Source: Selenomonadaceae bacterium
Lineage (GTDB): Bacteria; Bacillota; Negativicutes; Selenomonadales; Selenomonadaceae
Length of the DNA stretch: 50,090 nucleotides
Reading direction: 5' to 3'
Assembly: GCA_017554285.1 (NCBI GenBank)
Contig: JAFZIQ010000133.1
Span: forward strand, 1 to 50,090
Position numbers and translations under genes: made by a program. Positions 32,988 to 41,898 of this stretch are shown here, one piece after another (the first letter of the stretch is position 1; each line of letters opens with the position of its first letter). A model generated the notes under the pieces. That model was given only the letters and a program-made list of their open reading frames with translations. It searched no databases and was not told the DNA's origin.

Positions 32988-35900
32988 TTATTCCTCGCCT
33001 GAATAAGTCAAAGCTGAAAGTGAATTATCGTCCGCTCTTAAAGATAAATATTCGTCCGTCTGTGCGACAGAATAATTTTCCTTACCCTCATTAACGAGCC
33101 AATCAAGTTGAGCCTCCGAATCATCAAAAAACATATCATATTCCGAAGCAAACAAACCGCCGGTCGTCTTGTTTTCATCGGCATAACGAATGGAAAGTTT
33201 GTTCTTCACATAATATCTTATATCTTTATCGGCAGCTCCCATAACACTTATCTTGCCCTTGCCAACCGTGAAAATTACATTACCGTCATCGTCGACAGAA
33301 ATACTATCCACTTCACCGGAAGCAATGCTGATTTTGTCGTTTGAACCGTAATTGTTAATTTCATCATGCCCGTCGCCGTTTTTATAAACATAAACATTCG
33401 TGCCGTCATCGCCGAAAAGTGTATCATTACCTTTGCCGCCGATTAATGTGCAATCTCCTTTGCCGGAAACTATTATGTTTTTCTCGGCGTTGCCTTTAAT
33501 CGTAAGACCGTCGCGGCTGAACTCGGAGGCGTTAATTCTTGTAATGCCTTTTGCGTTTGAAATATCAAAAATATCCTTCCGATAATTGTCATTAAGTACA
33601 ACCGTCGCGCCGTTTATGCTTACCGTTCTTTCGCCGCCTATGTATCCGCATTCAATTCCGTTTTCTATGTAGGTAATATCGATTTTATTTTTGGCGGCAT
33701 CTTTAACGGTGATTTTTCCCTCGCCGACCGTAAAGACGACATCCCTTTTCTTAATCGAAGGAGTAACGATATTTCCGTCGGGTTCGATTCTGATTATATC
33801 TTTTGCCTCGTAATCGGTAATAACGTCATTGCCGTCTCCGCCGTAGTAAAGAAAAATGTCTGCGCCCTTGCCGCCCGTTAAGCTGTCATCTCCGCTGTAA
33901 CCGTCGATTGTGTCGTTACCTTTGCCGCCGATTATTTTATTTGCTTTTTCATTGCCCGTAATGTCAAGACCTTTTGTAAAGGCGGCGGCAGTTATCGTCA
34001 CAAGATTATCATAATCCTCAGCGTCAAAACTTTTATCATCATAGGAGCTTGCAATGGTGACTGCTGTTTTCTTTGCGTTAAAAGTATAAGGCTCATCGGA
34101 CTTCGCGGAATAGACAGTTTCGACTCCGTTATTGGAATAAGAAAATTCTTTATCGGCGGCGTTTTTAACTGTAATTGAGCCTTTTCCGACAGTGAAAATA
34201 ACATCATTGCCGCTTGTCGCAACTTTGGCAGTCTCTTTAAGAATTTTAATTTTGTCGGACGCCGCGAAGTCTGTTATAACGTCATTGCCGTCGCCGCTGT
34301 TATAAATAAAAACATTTCCTCCATTACTGTTGCCGATAATCGAATCATTTCCTGCGCCGCCCGTTACCGTCGTTGCACTTCCCAAAACTTTTATGGAATC
34401 ATTGCCCTTACCGACGTTTATGGAGAGATTGGAGCCGTTCGCAGTGATTGTATCTGCCTTAGCACTTCCTGTTATCGTTGCTTTTTTATAATCGGAGGCG
34501 AAATTGAATTCGTAATTGCCGCTGACCGTGACTTTATTGTTAAGCGCGGAATTTTTCAGCGTAATTTTTTTGCCGCTTATTGAAAGTCCTTTAGTTGTCT
34601 TCGCGCCTGTTATTGTCGCTAAATCCTTTGCAGTAGTCGCCGCTGTATAGGAAATAGATTTTCCGTCTTTGGCGAGAGTGTAGCCGGCTGTCTTGTAGGA
34701 GCTTTTGTAAGTAGCAGTATTGTCTTTAAGGCTCCATGCCGCTTTTTTGGTTGAAGACTTTGTAACGTCATCGGCAAGTTTAAGAGTGTAATCATTGCTT
34801 ACTGTAACTTTCTTTTTATTGAGTGCAGACGCCGCAATCGTCACGACATTATTTTTAACTGAAAGCCCGTCCGTAGATTTAACGCCATTAATTGTCGCCA
34901 AAGTCGATGCAGATTTAGCTTTTGAATAAGTAATTGACTTGCCGTCGCTTGAAATGGAATAGCCCGCGCTTGTCGACGCCGCTTTATAAGTCGCGGCATT
35001 ATTTTTGTAAGACCAAGTTGCCGAAGTTGCTTGTGGAGTCGCAACGCCATTGGCAATTTTCAAAGTGTAGCCGTCGCTGATTGTAACGGTTTTTTTATTT
35101 AGCGAACTCGCGCCGACAGTCACAGTTTTTCCGCTTATCGAAAGTCCGCTTGCCGATTTGACGCCTTTAACAGTCACTAAAGTTTTGCTCAATGCTTTAT
35201 TGAAGGAAATAGATTTCTTATCGCTAGCTAGTGAGTAATAAGCCGTCGTTTTCTGATTATAAGTGGCGGTTGAATTGCCATAGCTCCAAGACTTTGTAGT
35301 TTTGGCAGTTTTATCAACGTCATTGGCAAGTGCAAGGGTATAATCGCCGCTGACAGTCACTTTGCTTGAGTTAAGGGCAGATTTTGCAACGGTTATGACT
35401 TTTCCATTAACTGAAAGCCCGCTTGTAGATTTAACGCCGCTGACTGTCACCAAAGTTTTGCTTGAGGTGCCGTAAGTCGCCGTCGTGCCGCTCAGTTTCC
35501 AAGTATTCGTCTTTGTAGAAGTCTTTTTAAATGCAATGTTACTGTCTGAAAAATAACTTGCCGCACCAATCAGTGAAATTTTTCCGTCATCAACAGTCAC
35601 GATGATATTCTTGCCGCTTTTAGTCGTGGAATATTCGCCGCCGCCTATTGAAAGCGTATCATCTTTATTAAAGCCGTAAATAATATCGTTTCCGTCTCCG
35701 GAACTGTATTGAAACAGAACATTTAAGCCGCATGAATCAGCTCTATCTTCATAATTGTAAGTGTTGTTAATGGTATCGTTACCTTTACCGCCATTGATTG
35801 TGACGTTTGAACAATAATTTGTAATGTCATCGTTGCCCTTGCCGCCACTTATAGTGATTTCACTGGAGTAATTTTCATTAAGACCGTTTACAACAGTATC

Positions 35901-36899
35901 GTCACCGTCGCCGCCGCTTATCTTGACTTTATCCTTGTCATTTTGAATAAAATCGTTGCCAGTACCGCCGTTTATCGTAACATTTGGACTCCAGAGGCTG
36001 TAAATCCAATCGTTACCTTCTCCACCGTTTATCGTAACGTTTGAACCATAGCTATTAATTTCATCATTTCCCGCGCCGAGATTTATTAAAAGATTGTTGC
36101 CATTCGCCTCGATTGTATCAGATTTTGAACTGCCCGTTATCGTCGCATTGCTATAATCAGACTCGAAACGGAAGTCATAGCCGCCGCTCACTGTAACTTT
36201 TTTATTTAGAGCAGAATTTTTCAAGTAAATGGTATTTCCGTCGACTGAAAGCCCGCTTGTAGATTTAACGCCGCTGACTGTGACCAAAGTTTTGCTTGAC
36301 GTGCCGTAAGTCGCGGTTGTGCCGCTGATTGTCCATTTATTTTCTTCTACAGTCTTTTTAAATATGATATTTTCTTCTTCATCGAAATAATCAGCCGCGC
36401 CAATAAGTGAAATTTTTCCGTCATCAACAGTCACAATGATATTTTTGCCGCTCTTTGTCGTGGAATACGAGCCGCCGCTGATTGAAAGCGTATCATCTTT
36501 ATTAAAGCCGTAAATAATATCGTTTCCGTCTCCTGAGTTGTAAATTATCACATTGTAGTACGAGTAACTACCTAAACTGATTAAATCATTGCCGTCGCCA
36601 GTGTTGATTGTGCAATAGTAGACGACGTAGTTATAAACGGAATCATTACCTTCGCCCGTGTTGATTTTGCAATACCAGCCATAATTGTTATAAACGGAAT
36701 CATTTCCTGCGCCCGTGTTGATTGAAACGTAGTCTGCACTGGAATATTCATCGTTATAATTGTAGTCATATATGTTATCAACAGTATCATCGCCGTTTCC
36801 TGTGCTAATCGTGACATTGAAGCCGCAATTTTTGATTGAATCAGCCGCGCTCGTTCCTGTGATAAGAGTTTCGTGCGTCGTGTTAGTAATTTCAGTCAT
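32988..36899 (-). CDS. Large RTX-repeat protein with internal ~90-residue repeats
   Basis: The gene starts at ATG 36899 after AAGGAGGAGG and encodes 1303 residues. The order is: an N-terminal RTX region with unusual Tyr/Asn-rich spacers (ISTGNGDDTVDN, INTGAGNDSVYN), a second RTX block, a run of ~80-90-residue repeats (TATY, GYxL, KGVKSxxGLS, VTVSxxYTLKLA), and then several more RTX blocks up to the end, with GGKGNDTIDGYSGDDSLTGGKGADIFLYY. No signal peptide is seen, as expected for type I secretion substrates. A cell-surface or extracellular calcium-dependent role is likely, but no catalytic domain is visible. It is the third gene of an operon behind two Uma2-type genes, with 13 bases to the nearer one. 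Confidence 0.85.
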   Translation of the reverse strand: MTEITNTTHETLITGTSAADSIKNCGFNVTISTGNGDDTVDNIYDYNYNDEYSSADYVSINTGAGNDSVYNNYGWYCKINTGEGNDSVYNYVVYYCTINTGDGNDLISLGSYSYYNVIIYNSGDGNDIIYGFNKDDTLSISGGSYSTTKSGKNIIVTVDDGKISLIGAADYFDEEENIIFKKTVEENKWTISGTTATYGTSSKTLVTVSGVKSTSGLSVDGNTIYLKNSALNKKVTVSGGYDFRFESDYSNATITGSSKSDTIEANGNNLLINLGAGNDEINSYGSNVTINGGEGNDWIYSLWSPNVTINGGTGNDFIQNDKDKVKISGGDGDDTVVNGLNENYSSEITISGGKGNDDITNYCSNVTINGGKGNDTINNTYNYEDRADSCGLNVLFQYSSGDGNDIIYGFNKDDTLSIGGGEYSTTKSGKNIIVTVDDGKISLIGAASYFSDSNIAFKKTSTKTNTWKLSGTTATYGTSSKTLVTVSGVKSTSGLSVNGKVITVAKSALNSSKVTVSGDYTLALANDVDKTAKTTKSWSYGNSTATYNQKTTAYYSLASDKKSISFNKALSKTLVTVKGVKSASGLSISGKTVTVGASSLNKKTVTISDGYTLKIANGVATPQATSATWSYKNNAATYKAASTSAGYSISSDGKSITYSKAKSASTLATINGVKSTDGLSVKNNVVTIAASALNKKKVTVSNDYTLKLADDVTKSSTKKAAWSLKDNTATYKSSYKTAGYTLAKDGKSISYTAATTAKDLATITGAKTTKGLSISGKKITLKNSALNNKVTVSGNYEFNFASDYKKATITGSAKADTITANGSNLSINVGKGNDSIKVLGSATTVTGGAGNDSIIGNSNGGNVFIYNSGDGNDVITDFAASDKIKILKETAKVATSGNDVIFTVGKGSITVKNAADKEFSYSNNGVETVYSAKSDEPYTFNAKKTAVTIASSYDDKSFDAEDYDNLVTITAAAFTKGLDITGNEKANKIIGGKGNDTIDGYSGDDSLTGGKGADIFLYYGGDGNDVITDYEAKDIIRIEPDGNIVTPSIKKRDVVFTVGEGKITVKDAAKNKIDITYIENGIECGYIGGERTVSINGATVVLNDNYRKDIFDISNAKGITRINASEFSRDGLTIKGNAEKNIIVSGKGDCTLIGGKGNDTLFGDDGTNVYVYKNGDGHDEINNYGSNDKISIASGEVDSISVDDDGNVIFTVGKGKISVMGAADKDIRYYVKNKLSIRYADENKTTGGLFASEYDMFFDDSEAQLDWLVNEGKENYSVAQTDEYLSLRADDNSLSALTYSGEE

Positions 36900-36912
36900 A
36901 GAAACCTCCTCC

Positions 36913-37494
36913 TTATTCAAAGTACCAGCCGAAAATATTTCTGATTTTGACTTTGAAGCCGTCCAATATTGCAACGGGAATTTCCATTTCAATTTTAGTG
37001 CGTTCGTCTTCGGTTAAAGTAAGTAATTCGTCGTCGCTCCAATTTTCATAGTGCCCGTCAAGTTCATATTTGCCTTCGCGAATAAGATACACGTCGATAG
37101 TCTCGCGCCACGGGTCGATAATCCAATATTCTCGCACGCCGTTGCGTTCGTAAACGTCCTTCTTAATTCCTATGTCGCGTTTCATTGTAGACTTGGAAAA
37201 AATTTCTGCAACCATGTCTGGCACGCCGTGAAGGGTCATGCTTTTATTATCGAAGAAACGTTTTGCCTTTTCCGCACTGACAAATGTAAAATCGGGTTGA
37301 AAAACATTGCCGTCGGGAAAATGAACGTCGAAATGATCCGCAAAAGCCATGCCTAGCCTGTTTATCTTCGCGTAGCTGTTGATAATTGTAACTAAATTAG
37401 CCGTAACATTAACATGACCAAAACCGGGGCTCGGTGCCATAAATTTTTCCCCCTCAATAATCTCATAATCGTCGCGAATGTCGCTGACAATCAT
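36913..37494 (-). CDS. Uma2-family (DUF820) nuclease-fold protein, copy 2
   Basis: The 193-residue protein belongs to the Uma2/DUF820 group with a PD-(D/E)XK nuclease fold: YEIIEGEKFMAPSPG at the start, VFQPDFTFV, PDMVAEIFSKST (acidic residue of the core), KKDVYERNGVREYWIIDPW, and a C-terminal IRNIFGWYFE. It is closely similar to the next gene upstream (residues such as SDIRDDYEIIEGEKFMAPSP and KDVYERNGVREYWIIDPWRE are the same), so the pair arose by tandem duplication. Such genes are abundant in cyanobacteria and occur in Firmicutes, with unknown role. It ends 13 bases before the RTX gene. Confidence 0.85.
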   Translation of the reverse strand: MIVSDIRDDYEIIEGEKFMAPSPGFGHVNVTANLVTIINSYAKINRLGMAFADHFDVHFPDGNVFQPDFTFVSAEKAKRFFDNKSMTLHGVPDMVAEIFSKSTMKRDIGIKKDVYERNGVREYWIIDPWRETIDVYLIREGKYELDGHYENWSDDELLTLTEDERTKIEMEIPVAILDGFKVKIRNIFGWYFE

Positions 37495-37506
37495 AAAAAC
37501 CGCCTC

Positions 37507-38088
37507 CTATTCAAAGTACCAACCGAAAATGTTTCTGATTTTGACCTTGAAGCCGTCCAATACTGCAACGGGGACTTCAGGTTTAAACTCAGCACGTTCC
37601 TCATCGGACAATTCTTCCAATTCATTATCTCTGTAGTTTTCATAGTGCCCATCAAGTTCATATTTACCGTCGCGAAGAAGATAAACATCGATAGTCTCGC
37701 GCCACGGGTCGATAATCCAATATTCGCGCACGCCGTTGCGCTCGTAAACGTCCTTTTTGATTCCTACGTCGCGTTTCATTGTAGACTTGGAAAAAATTTC
37801 TGCAACCATGTCGGGTACGCCGTGAAGTGTCGTATTTCTATTTTCCATGAAGAGTTTTTCGTTAGTCGCACTAACGAAGATAAAATCAGGTCTAAATAAA
37901 CTGCCGTCGGGAAAGTGAACGTCAAAATTATCTGCAAAAGCGACACCAAGTTTGTTTATCCTTGCATAAACTCCTATAGTTCCGATTAAATTAGCTGTAA
38001 TATTAACGTGCCACATTCCCGGACTCGGTGCCATAAATTTTTCCCCCTCAATAATCTCGTAATCGTCTCGAATGTCGCTGACAAGCAT
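37507..38088 (-). CDS. Uma2-family (DUF820) nuclease-fold protein, copy 1
   Basis: Same length (193 residues) and architecture as the downstream copy: MLVSDIRDDYEIIEGEKF, LFRPDFIFV, PDMVAEIFSKST, YWIIDPWRETIDVYL, and the same IRNIFGWYFE end. The copies differ mainly in the middle (residues 25-90) and in the acidic stretch before the C-terminus, while codons in the shared blocks are largely the same, so the duplication is recent or homogenised. It is the first gene of the Uma2-Uma2-RTX operon and has an extended -10 promoter. Function unknown; defence, DNA turnover or transposon-linked roles have been proposed for the family. Confidence 0.85.
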   Translation of the reverse strand: MLVSDIRDDYEIIEGEKFMAPSPGMWHVNITANLIGTIGVYARINKLGVAFADNFDVHFPDGSLFRPDFIFVSATNEKLFMENRNTTLHGVPDMVAEIFSKSTMKRDVGIKKDVYERNGVREYWIIDPWRETIDVYLLRDGKYELDGHYENYRDNELEELSDEERAEFKPEVPVAVLDGFKVKIRNIFGWYFE

Positions 38089-38117
38089 TTAAATCACCTT
38101 CAAATTGAATTCTTTTT

Positions 38118-38126
38118 ATGATTATA
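38118..38126 (-). promoter_or_regulatory. Extended -10 promoter of the Uma2-Uma2-RTX operon
   Basis: Minus strand: TGTTATAAT, with the perfect TATAAT at 38126-38121. It lies between the tsf terminator and the first Uma2 gene, giving a leader of about 30 bases. Confidence 0.55.
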
Positions 38127-38146
38127 ACACATTGCAAAAAAAAATT

Positions 38147-38165
38147 GCTCCCCGTATTGAGGAGC
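38147..38165 (-). terminator. Terminator of rpsB-tsf
   Basis: On the minus strand GCTCC (38165-38161) pairs with GGAGC (38151-38147), followed by AATTTTTTTTT. Confidence 0.8.
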
Positions 38166-38197
38166 CGATAAAATTTTTTATGAAATGTCAGAAATTA

Positions 38198-39067
38198 TTA
38201 CATACCTGCTTGAGCGGCGACTTCGGCGGCGAAATCGGTTTCTTTCTTTTCGATACCTTCGCCGAGTTGCCAACGAGTGAATCTCAAAACTTTTTCTTTG
38301 CCGAGAATATCTTTAACGGTCTTTTCGTTATCCTTGACGAAAATTTGTTCAACAAGGCAGACTTCCTTATAATACTTGTTAATGCGACCGAGAACCATTT
38401 TTTCAACGATTTTTTCGGGCTTGCCTTCTTCGAGAGCCTGTTTGCGGAGAACTTCCTTTTCGTGTTCGAGTTCGGAAGCGTCAACGCCTGCGCGGTCGAC
38501 AGCGGAAGGATTAGCCGCCGCAATCTGCATTGCGACATCTTTACCGAGTTCATCGGAGCCGCCTGTTAATTCGACGAGTACGCCGATTTTGCCGCCCATA
38601 TGAATATAAGTCGTAAGTTTGCCTTCCGTTTCGTAGGTGACAAAGCGACGAATCGAAATTTTTTCGCCGATAGTCGCGGTAGCCTCAGTAACGAGGTCAG
38701 CGACAGTTTTACCGCCGATTTTGCTGTTATTGAGTGCGTCGAGGTCGGCGGGTTTGGTTTCGGCAATGTGTTCGATAATATTTTTCTCCAGCGCACGGAA
38801 ATTTTCATTGTTAGCCGTGAAGTCGGTTTCGCAGTTTACTTCGAGCAAAACGCCCGTCTTGCCGTCTTTGGAAATGTAAGCCGCAACGGCACCTTCAGCC
38901 GCAACGCGCCCCGATTTTTTGGCGGCTTTGGCAATGCCTTTTTCGCGGAGCCAGTCAATCGCCTTTTGCATGTCGCCGTCGCACGCAGTCAACGCTTTTT
39001 TGCAATCCATCATGCCCGCGCCGGTTCTCTCGCGTAATTCCTTAACAGTACTTGCACTGATAGCCAT
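38198..39067 (-). CDS. tsf: Elongation factor Ts
   Basis: EF-Ts exchanges GDP for GTP on EF-Tu during translation. The 289 residues show the N-terminal UBA-like part [38 protein letters not shown], the core motif [15 protein letters not shown], a second subdomain with [14 protein letters not shown] and [12 protein letters not shown], and the C-terminal [13 protein letters not shown]. It follows rpsB by 18 bases, the conserved order, and is closed by a terminator; pyrH and frr do not follow here. Confidence 0.97.
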   Translation of the reverse strand: MAISASTVKELRERTGAGMMDCKKALTACDGDMQKAIDWLREKGIAKAAKKSGRVAAEGAVAAYISKDGKTGVLLEVNCETDFTANNENFRALEKNIIEHIAETKPADLDALNNSKIGGKTVADLVTEATATIGEKISIRRFVTYETEGKLTTYIHMGGKIGVLVELTGGSDELGKDVAMQIAAANPSAVDRAGVDASELEHEKEVLRKQALEEGKPEKIVEKMVLGRINKYYKEVCLVEQIFVKDNEKTVKDILGKEKVLRFTRWQLGEGIEKKETDFAAEVAAQAGM

Positions 39068-39085
39068 TTATTTTTCACCTCAAAA

Positions 39086-39805
39086 TTATTCTTCGTTTTC
39101 TTCGGAGGCTTCGACACTTTCCGCGCCTTGATTGCCTTCGAGCATAGCATCGGCAATTTTCGCCGTCAAAAGTTTCACGGCACGAATCGCATCGTCATTG
39201 CCGGGGATAACGTAATCGATTTCGTCGGGGTCGCAGTTGGTATCGACAATCGCGACAATCGGGATATTGAGCTTGCGAGCTTCGGCGACGGCAATGCGTT
39301 CTTTGCGCGGGTCGACTACGAACAATGCACCGGGCAATTTGTTCATTTCTTTGATACCGCCCAAATATTTTTCGAGACGCGCCATTTCGTGACGGAGTTG
39401 CATAACTTCTTTTTTGGTAAGGACTTCAAAAGTGCCGTCCTGCTCCATAGTTTCGAGTTCTTTAAGGCGATTAATACGGCGTTGAATGGTTTGGAAATTG
39501 GTAAGCATACCGCCGAGCCAACGTTCATTGACAAAGAATTGTCCTGCGCGGACAGCTTCTTCCTTAACTGCCTCTTGAGCCTGTTTTTTCGTGCCGACGA
39601 ACAGAATCGATTTACCCGACTCGGCGACGGTGCGGACGAAGTTATAAGCCTCATCGACTTTGCGAACGGTCTTTTGCAAGTCAATAATATAAATGCCGTT
39701 GCGCTCGGTGAAGATGTAACGCGCCATTTTCGGATTCCAACGACGAGTTTGATGTCCGAAATGAACGCCCGCTTCCAAAAGCTGTTTCATAGAGATAACT
39801 GCCAT
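39086..39805 (-). CDS. rpsB: 30S ribosomal protein S2
   Basis: S2 is a structural protein of the small subunit. The 239 residues carry the family motifs [82 protein letters not shown] and [26 protein letters not shown]. The start ATG 39805 follows AGGAGG. The transcript begins about 170 bases upstream, and its leader contains a heptad repeat array, an unexpected insertion before a ribosomal protein gene whose leader is often regulatory. Confidence 0.97.
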   Translation of the reverse strand: MAVISMKQLLEAGVHFGHQTRRWNPKMARYIFTERNGIYIIDLQKTVRKVDEAYNFVRTVAESGKSILFVGTKKQAQEAVKEEAVRAGQFFVNERWLGGMLTNFQTIQRRINRLKELETMEQDGTFEVLTKKEVMQLRHEMARLEKYLGGIKEMNKLPGALFVVDPRKERIAVAEARKLNIPIVAIVDTNCDPDEIDYVIPGNDDAIRAVKLLTAKIADAMLEGNQGAESVEASEENEE

Positions 39806-39862
39806 TTGAAACTACCTCCTGTTTTTTCAATCGCGGAACATTCTCGCGCCGATAAACAATTT

Positions 39863-39930
39863 TAGCTTTAAGCTTGGAGCTGTAAGGGTTTTTTCCTTAA
39901 AGCTTAAAGCTTACACCTTAAAGCTTAAAA
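39863..39930. repeat. Fold-back heptad array, TTAAAGC type, in the rpsB leader
   Basis: TTTAAGC and GGAGCTG-like units, a GGGTTTTTTCC turn, then TTAAAGC, TTAAAGC, TTACACC, TTAAAGC in 7-bp steps. The second half is identical over about 30 bases to the array at 26600-26697. It lies downstream of the rpsB promoter and so is transcribed. Confidence 0.85.
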
Positions 39931-39978
39931 AGCACAGGCGACGCTCCGATTCCGCGTGGATTTTGTTAAACGCGGCGC

Positions 39979-40007
39979 ATTATATCACACGGAAAATTTC
40001 ACGGCAA
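39979..40007 (-). promoter_or_regulatory. Promoter of rpsB-tsf
   Basis: Minus strand: TTGCCG (40007-40002), 17-base spacer, perfect TATAAT (39984-39979) with a TG extension (TGATATAAT). Confidence 0.75.
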
Positions 40008-40104
40008 GATTTATTTTGGAACCGTTCGAGCTGTCTTGAATAAAATTTCATGAACAGAATTTTGTTTCAGCTGACGTAAAGCAATTTATTTACATTACGC
40101 GCTG

Positions 40105-40133
40105 TTGATTTTGATATTCATAACTATTATTAT
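40105..40133 (+). promoter_or_regulatory. Possible promoter of the alpha-glucoside PTS gene
   Basis: TTGATT (40105-40110), 17-base spacer, TATTAT (40128-40133). Upstream, near 40050-40070, the imperfect palindrome TGAACAGAATTTTGTTTCA could be an operator; CATGAACA within it recurs upstream of the GH4 gene. Confidence 0.45.
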
Positions 40134-40184
40134 AAACAAGTGTTATTCGGTTGTTTTGTTTTTAATAATTTGGGGGTGGAAGAA

Positions 40185-41816
40185 GTGGGGCTCAGTAAGG
40201 ATGTTATCATGCAGAAAGTCCAACGATTCGGCGGCGCAATGTTCACGCCCGTCATACTGTTTGGCGTCTTCGGTATCTTGGTCGGTCTCGCGATTTTGTG
40301 TAAGAATCCGATGATTTTAGGCTCGATTGCCGAAGAAGGAACTGCTTGGTGGAAATTCTGGTACGTCGTCGAACAAGGTGCGTGGACAGTTTTTAACCAA
40401 ATGCCGGTTTTATTTTGCATAGCGTTGCCCATTGGTCTCGCAAAGAAAGAAAATGCGCGAGCCGCTATGGAAAGTTTCGTTATCTTTATGGTGTTCAACT
40501 ATTTTATTCAAGGTATCCTGACGCTTGCGGGTCCGGATTTCGGCGTGGACTTCACCAAAAACGCCGGAGCCGGCACCGGTCTTGCAATGATTGCCAATAT
40601 CAAGACTCTGGATACAGGTATCGTCGGCGCAATCATAATCGCAACTCTTTCTGTGCAGTTGCATGACAAATTGTTTGACGTGAATGTTCCCGAATATCTC
40701 GGAATTTTCAAAGGCTCCTCGCTGGTCGTGCTGGCAGGTATCGGACTTATGTTGCCTGTCTCTTATATCTTCTGCATTTTCTGGCCGAAAGTTCAAATGG
40801 CAATATCCGATTTGCAAGTCATACTTGTAAGTTCGGGCGTCTTCGGCGTGTGGCTCTATACGTTCCTTGAGAGATTCTTAATCCCGACAGGTTTGCATCA
40901 TTTTATTTATCTCCCGTTCCTTTTCGGACCGGCGATTGTCGATAATGGCTTGGTTGCTTATTGGATGCAACACATAAACGAATTTGCACAATCGACAAAG
41001 CCGCTGATTGAATTATATCCTCAAGGCGGATTCTCGTTACACGGCTCAAGTAAATATTTCGGTTGCCCGGGCATAGCACTTGCAATTTATTTCACGGCAA
41101 AGCCCGAACGTCGCAAAAAGATAGCGTCGCTGGTAGTTCCTGCGGCGGTTGTCGCAGTTATTTGCGGCATTACCGAGCCGCTTGAATTTACATTCCTGTT
41201 CGTCGCGCCGATGTTGTTCTTTGTTCACGCATGTTTGGCGGCAACATTGGCTTCCGTTTCTTATTTCTTCGGCGTCACCGGTAACTTCGGCGGCGGTTTA
41301 TTGGACTCGGCTCTTTTCCAAAACTGGGTTCCGCTCTGGGCGAATCATTGGGACACTTACGTAACTCAAATTATTATCGGTCTGTGCTTCACGGTAATTT
41401 ATTTCTTCGTGTTCAGATTCTTGATTCTCCATTTCGACTTGAAGACGCCCGGGCGTACTGAGGAAGCCGGAAGCGATAAACTCTTCACCAAAGCCGACTA
41501 CAAGGCGCGTGAGGCAGGTAAAGGCGGCGAAGGTACAAACAGCGGCGGTAAACCTTTGGACGAACGCGACCTTAAAGCAATGGCGTTTTTGGAAGACTTG
41601 GGCGGCAAAGATAATATCGTCGACGTTACAAACTGCGCAACCCGACTGCGTGTAACCGTTAAGGACGACAGCTTGGTTAAAGACGTGGGCACTTTCACGG
41701 CACACGGCGCACACGGACTTGTTCACAACGGCACTGCCATTCAAGTTATCGTCGGCTTATCGGTTCCGCAAGTCCGCGAACGCTTTGAGGCTTTGCTTAA
41801 CGCGCCCGACAAATGA
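40185..41816 (+). CDS. PTS alpha-glucoside transporter, EIICB
   Basis: This membrane protein imports and phosphorylates a disaccharide such as maltose or a related alpha-glucoside. The IIC part has about ten helices, with MQKVQRFGGAMFTPVILFGVFGILVG at the start, FLIPTGLHHFIYLPF, and CGITEPLEFTFLFVAP (substrate region). A linker rich in Gly/Lys leads to the IIB domain with DVTNCATRLRVTV, whose Cys484 is phosphorylated. The EIIA function must come from another protein. I prefer the GTG at 40185 after GGGGGTGG; an upstream TTG at 40140 is also open. The convergent GH4 gene with the CDMP motif supports a 6-phospho-alpha-glucoside. An RpiR regulator gene follows. Confidence 0.9.
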   Translation: MGLSKDVIMQKVQRFGGAMFTPVILFGVFGILVGLAILCKNPMILGSIAEEGTAWWKFWYVVEQGAWTVFNQMPVLFCIALPIGLAKKENARAAMESFVIFMVFNYFIQGILTLAGPDFGVDFTKNAGAGTGLAMIANIKTLDTGIVGAIIIATLSVQLHDKLFDVNVPEYLGIFKGSSLVVLAGIGLMLPVSYIFCIFWPKVQMAISDLQVILVSSGVFGVWLYTFLERFLIPTGLHHFIYLPFLFGPAIVDNGLVAYWMQHINEFAQSTKPLIELYPQGGFSLHGSSKYFGCPGIALAIYFTAKPERRKKIASLVVPAAVVAVICGITEPLEFTFLFVAPMLFFVHACLAATLASVSYFFGVTGNFGGGLLDSALFQNWVPLWANHWDTYVTQIIIGLCFTVIYFFVFRFLILHFDLKTPGRTEEAGSDKLFTKADYKAREAGKGGEGTNSGGKPLDERDLKAMAFLEDLGGKDNIVDVTNCATRLRVTVKDDSLVKDVGTFTAHGAHGLVHNGTAIQVIVGLSVPQVRERFEALLNAPDK

Positions 41817-41852
41817 AATCGCAAAGGGAAATTAAAATTCAGATTGAGAGAA

Positions 41853-41876
41853 GTCACGAGGAATTTTTTTCGTGGC
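41853..41876 (+). terminator. Terminator or attenuator between the PTS and RpiR genes
   Basis: GTCACGA (41853-41859) pairs with TCGTGGC (41870-41876), followed by TTTTCTTTTC. It would cut transcription before rpiR, keeping regulator levels low relative to the transporter. Confidence 0.65.
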
Positions 41877-41898
41877 TTTTCTTTTCGGAGGCGTGAAA

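Noticed and set aside
36900..36992. N-terminal extension of the large RTX protein
   Set aside because: It lies out of frame over the end of the Uma2 gene; the ATG at 36899 has a perfect SD.
39128..39865. 245-codon plus-strand frame opposite rpsB
   Set aside because: rpsB is certain on the other strand; the frame is a codon-bias shadow.
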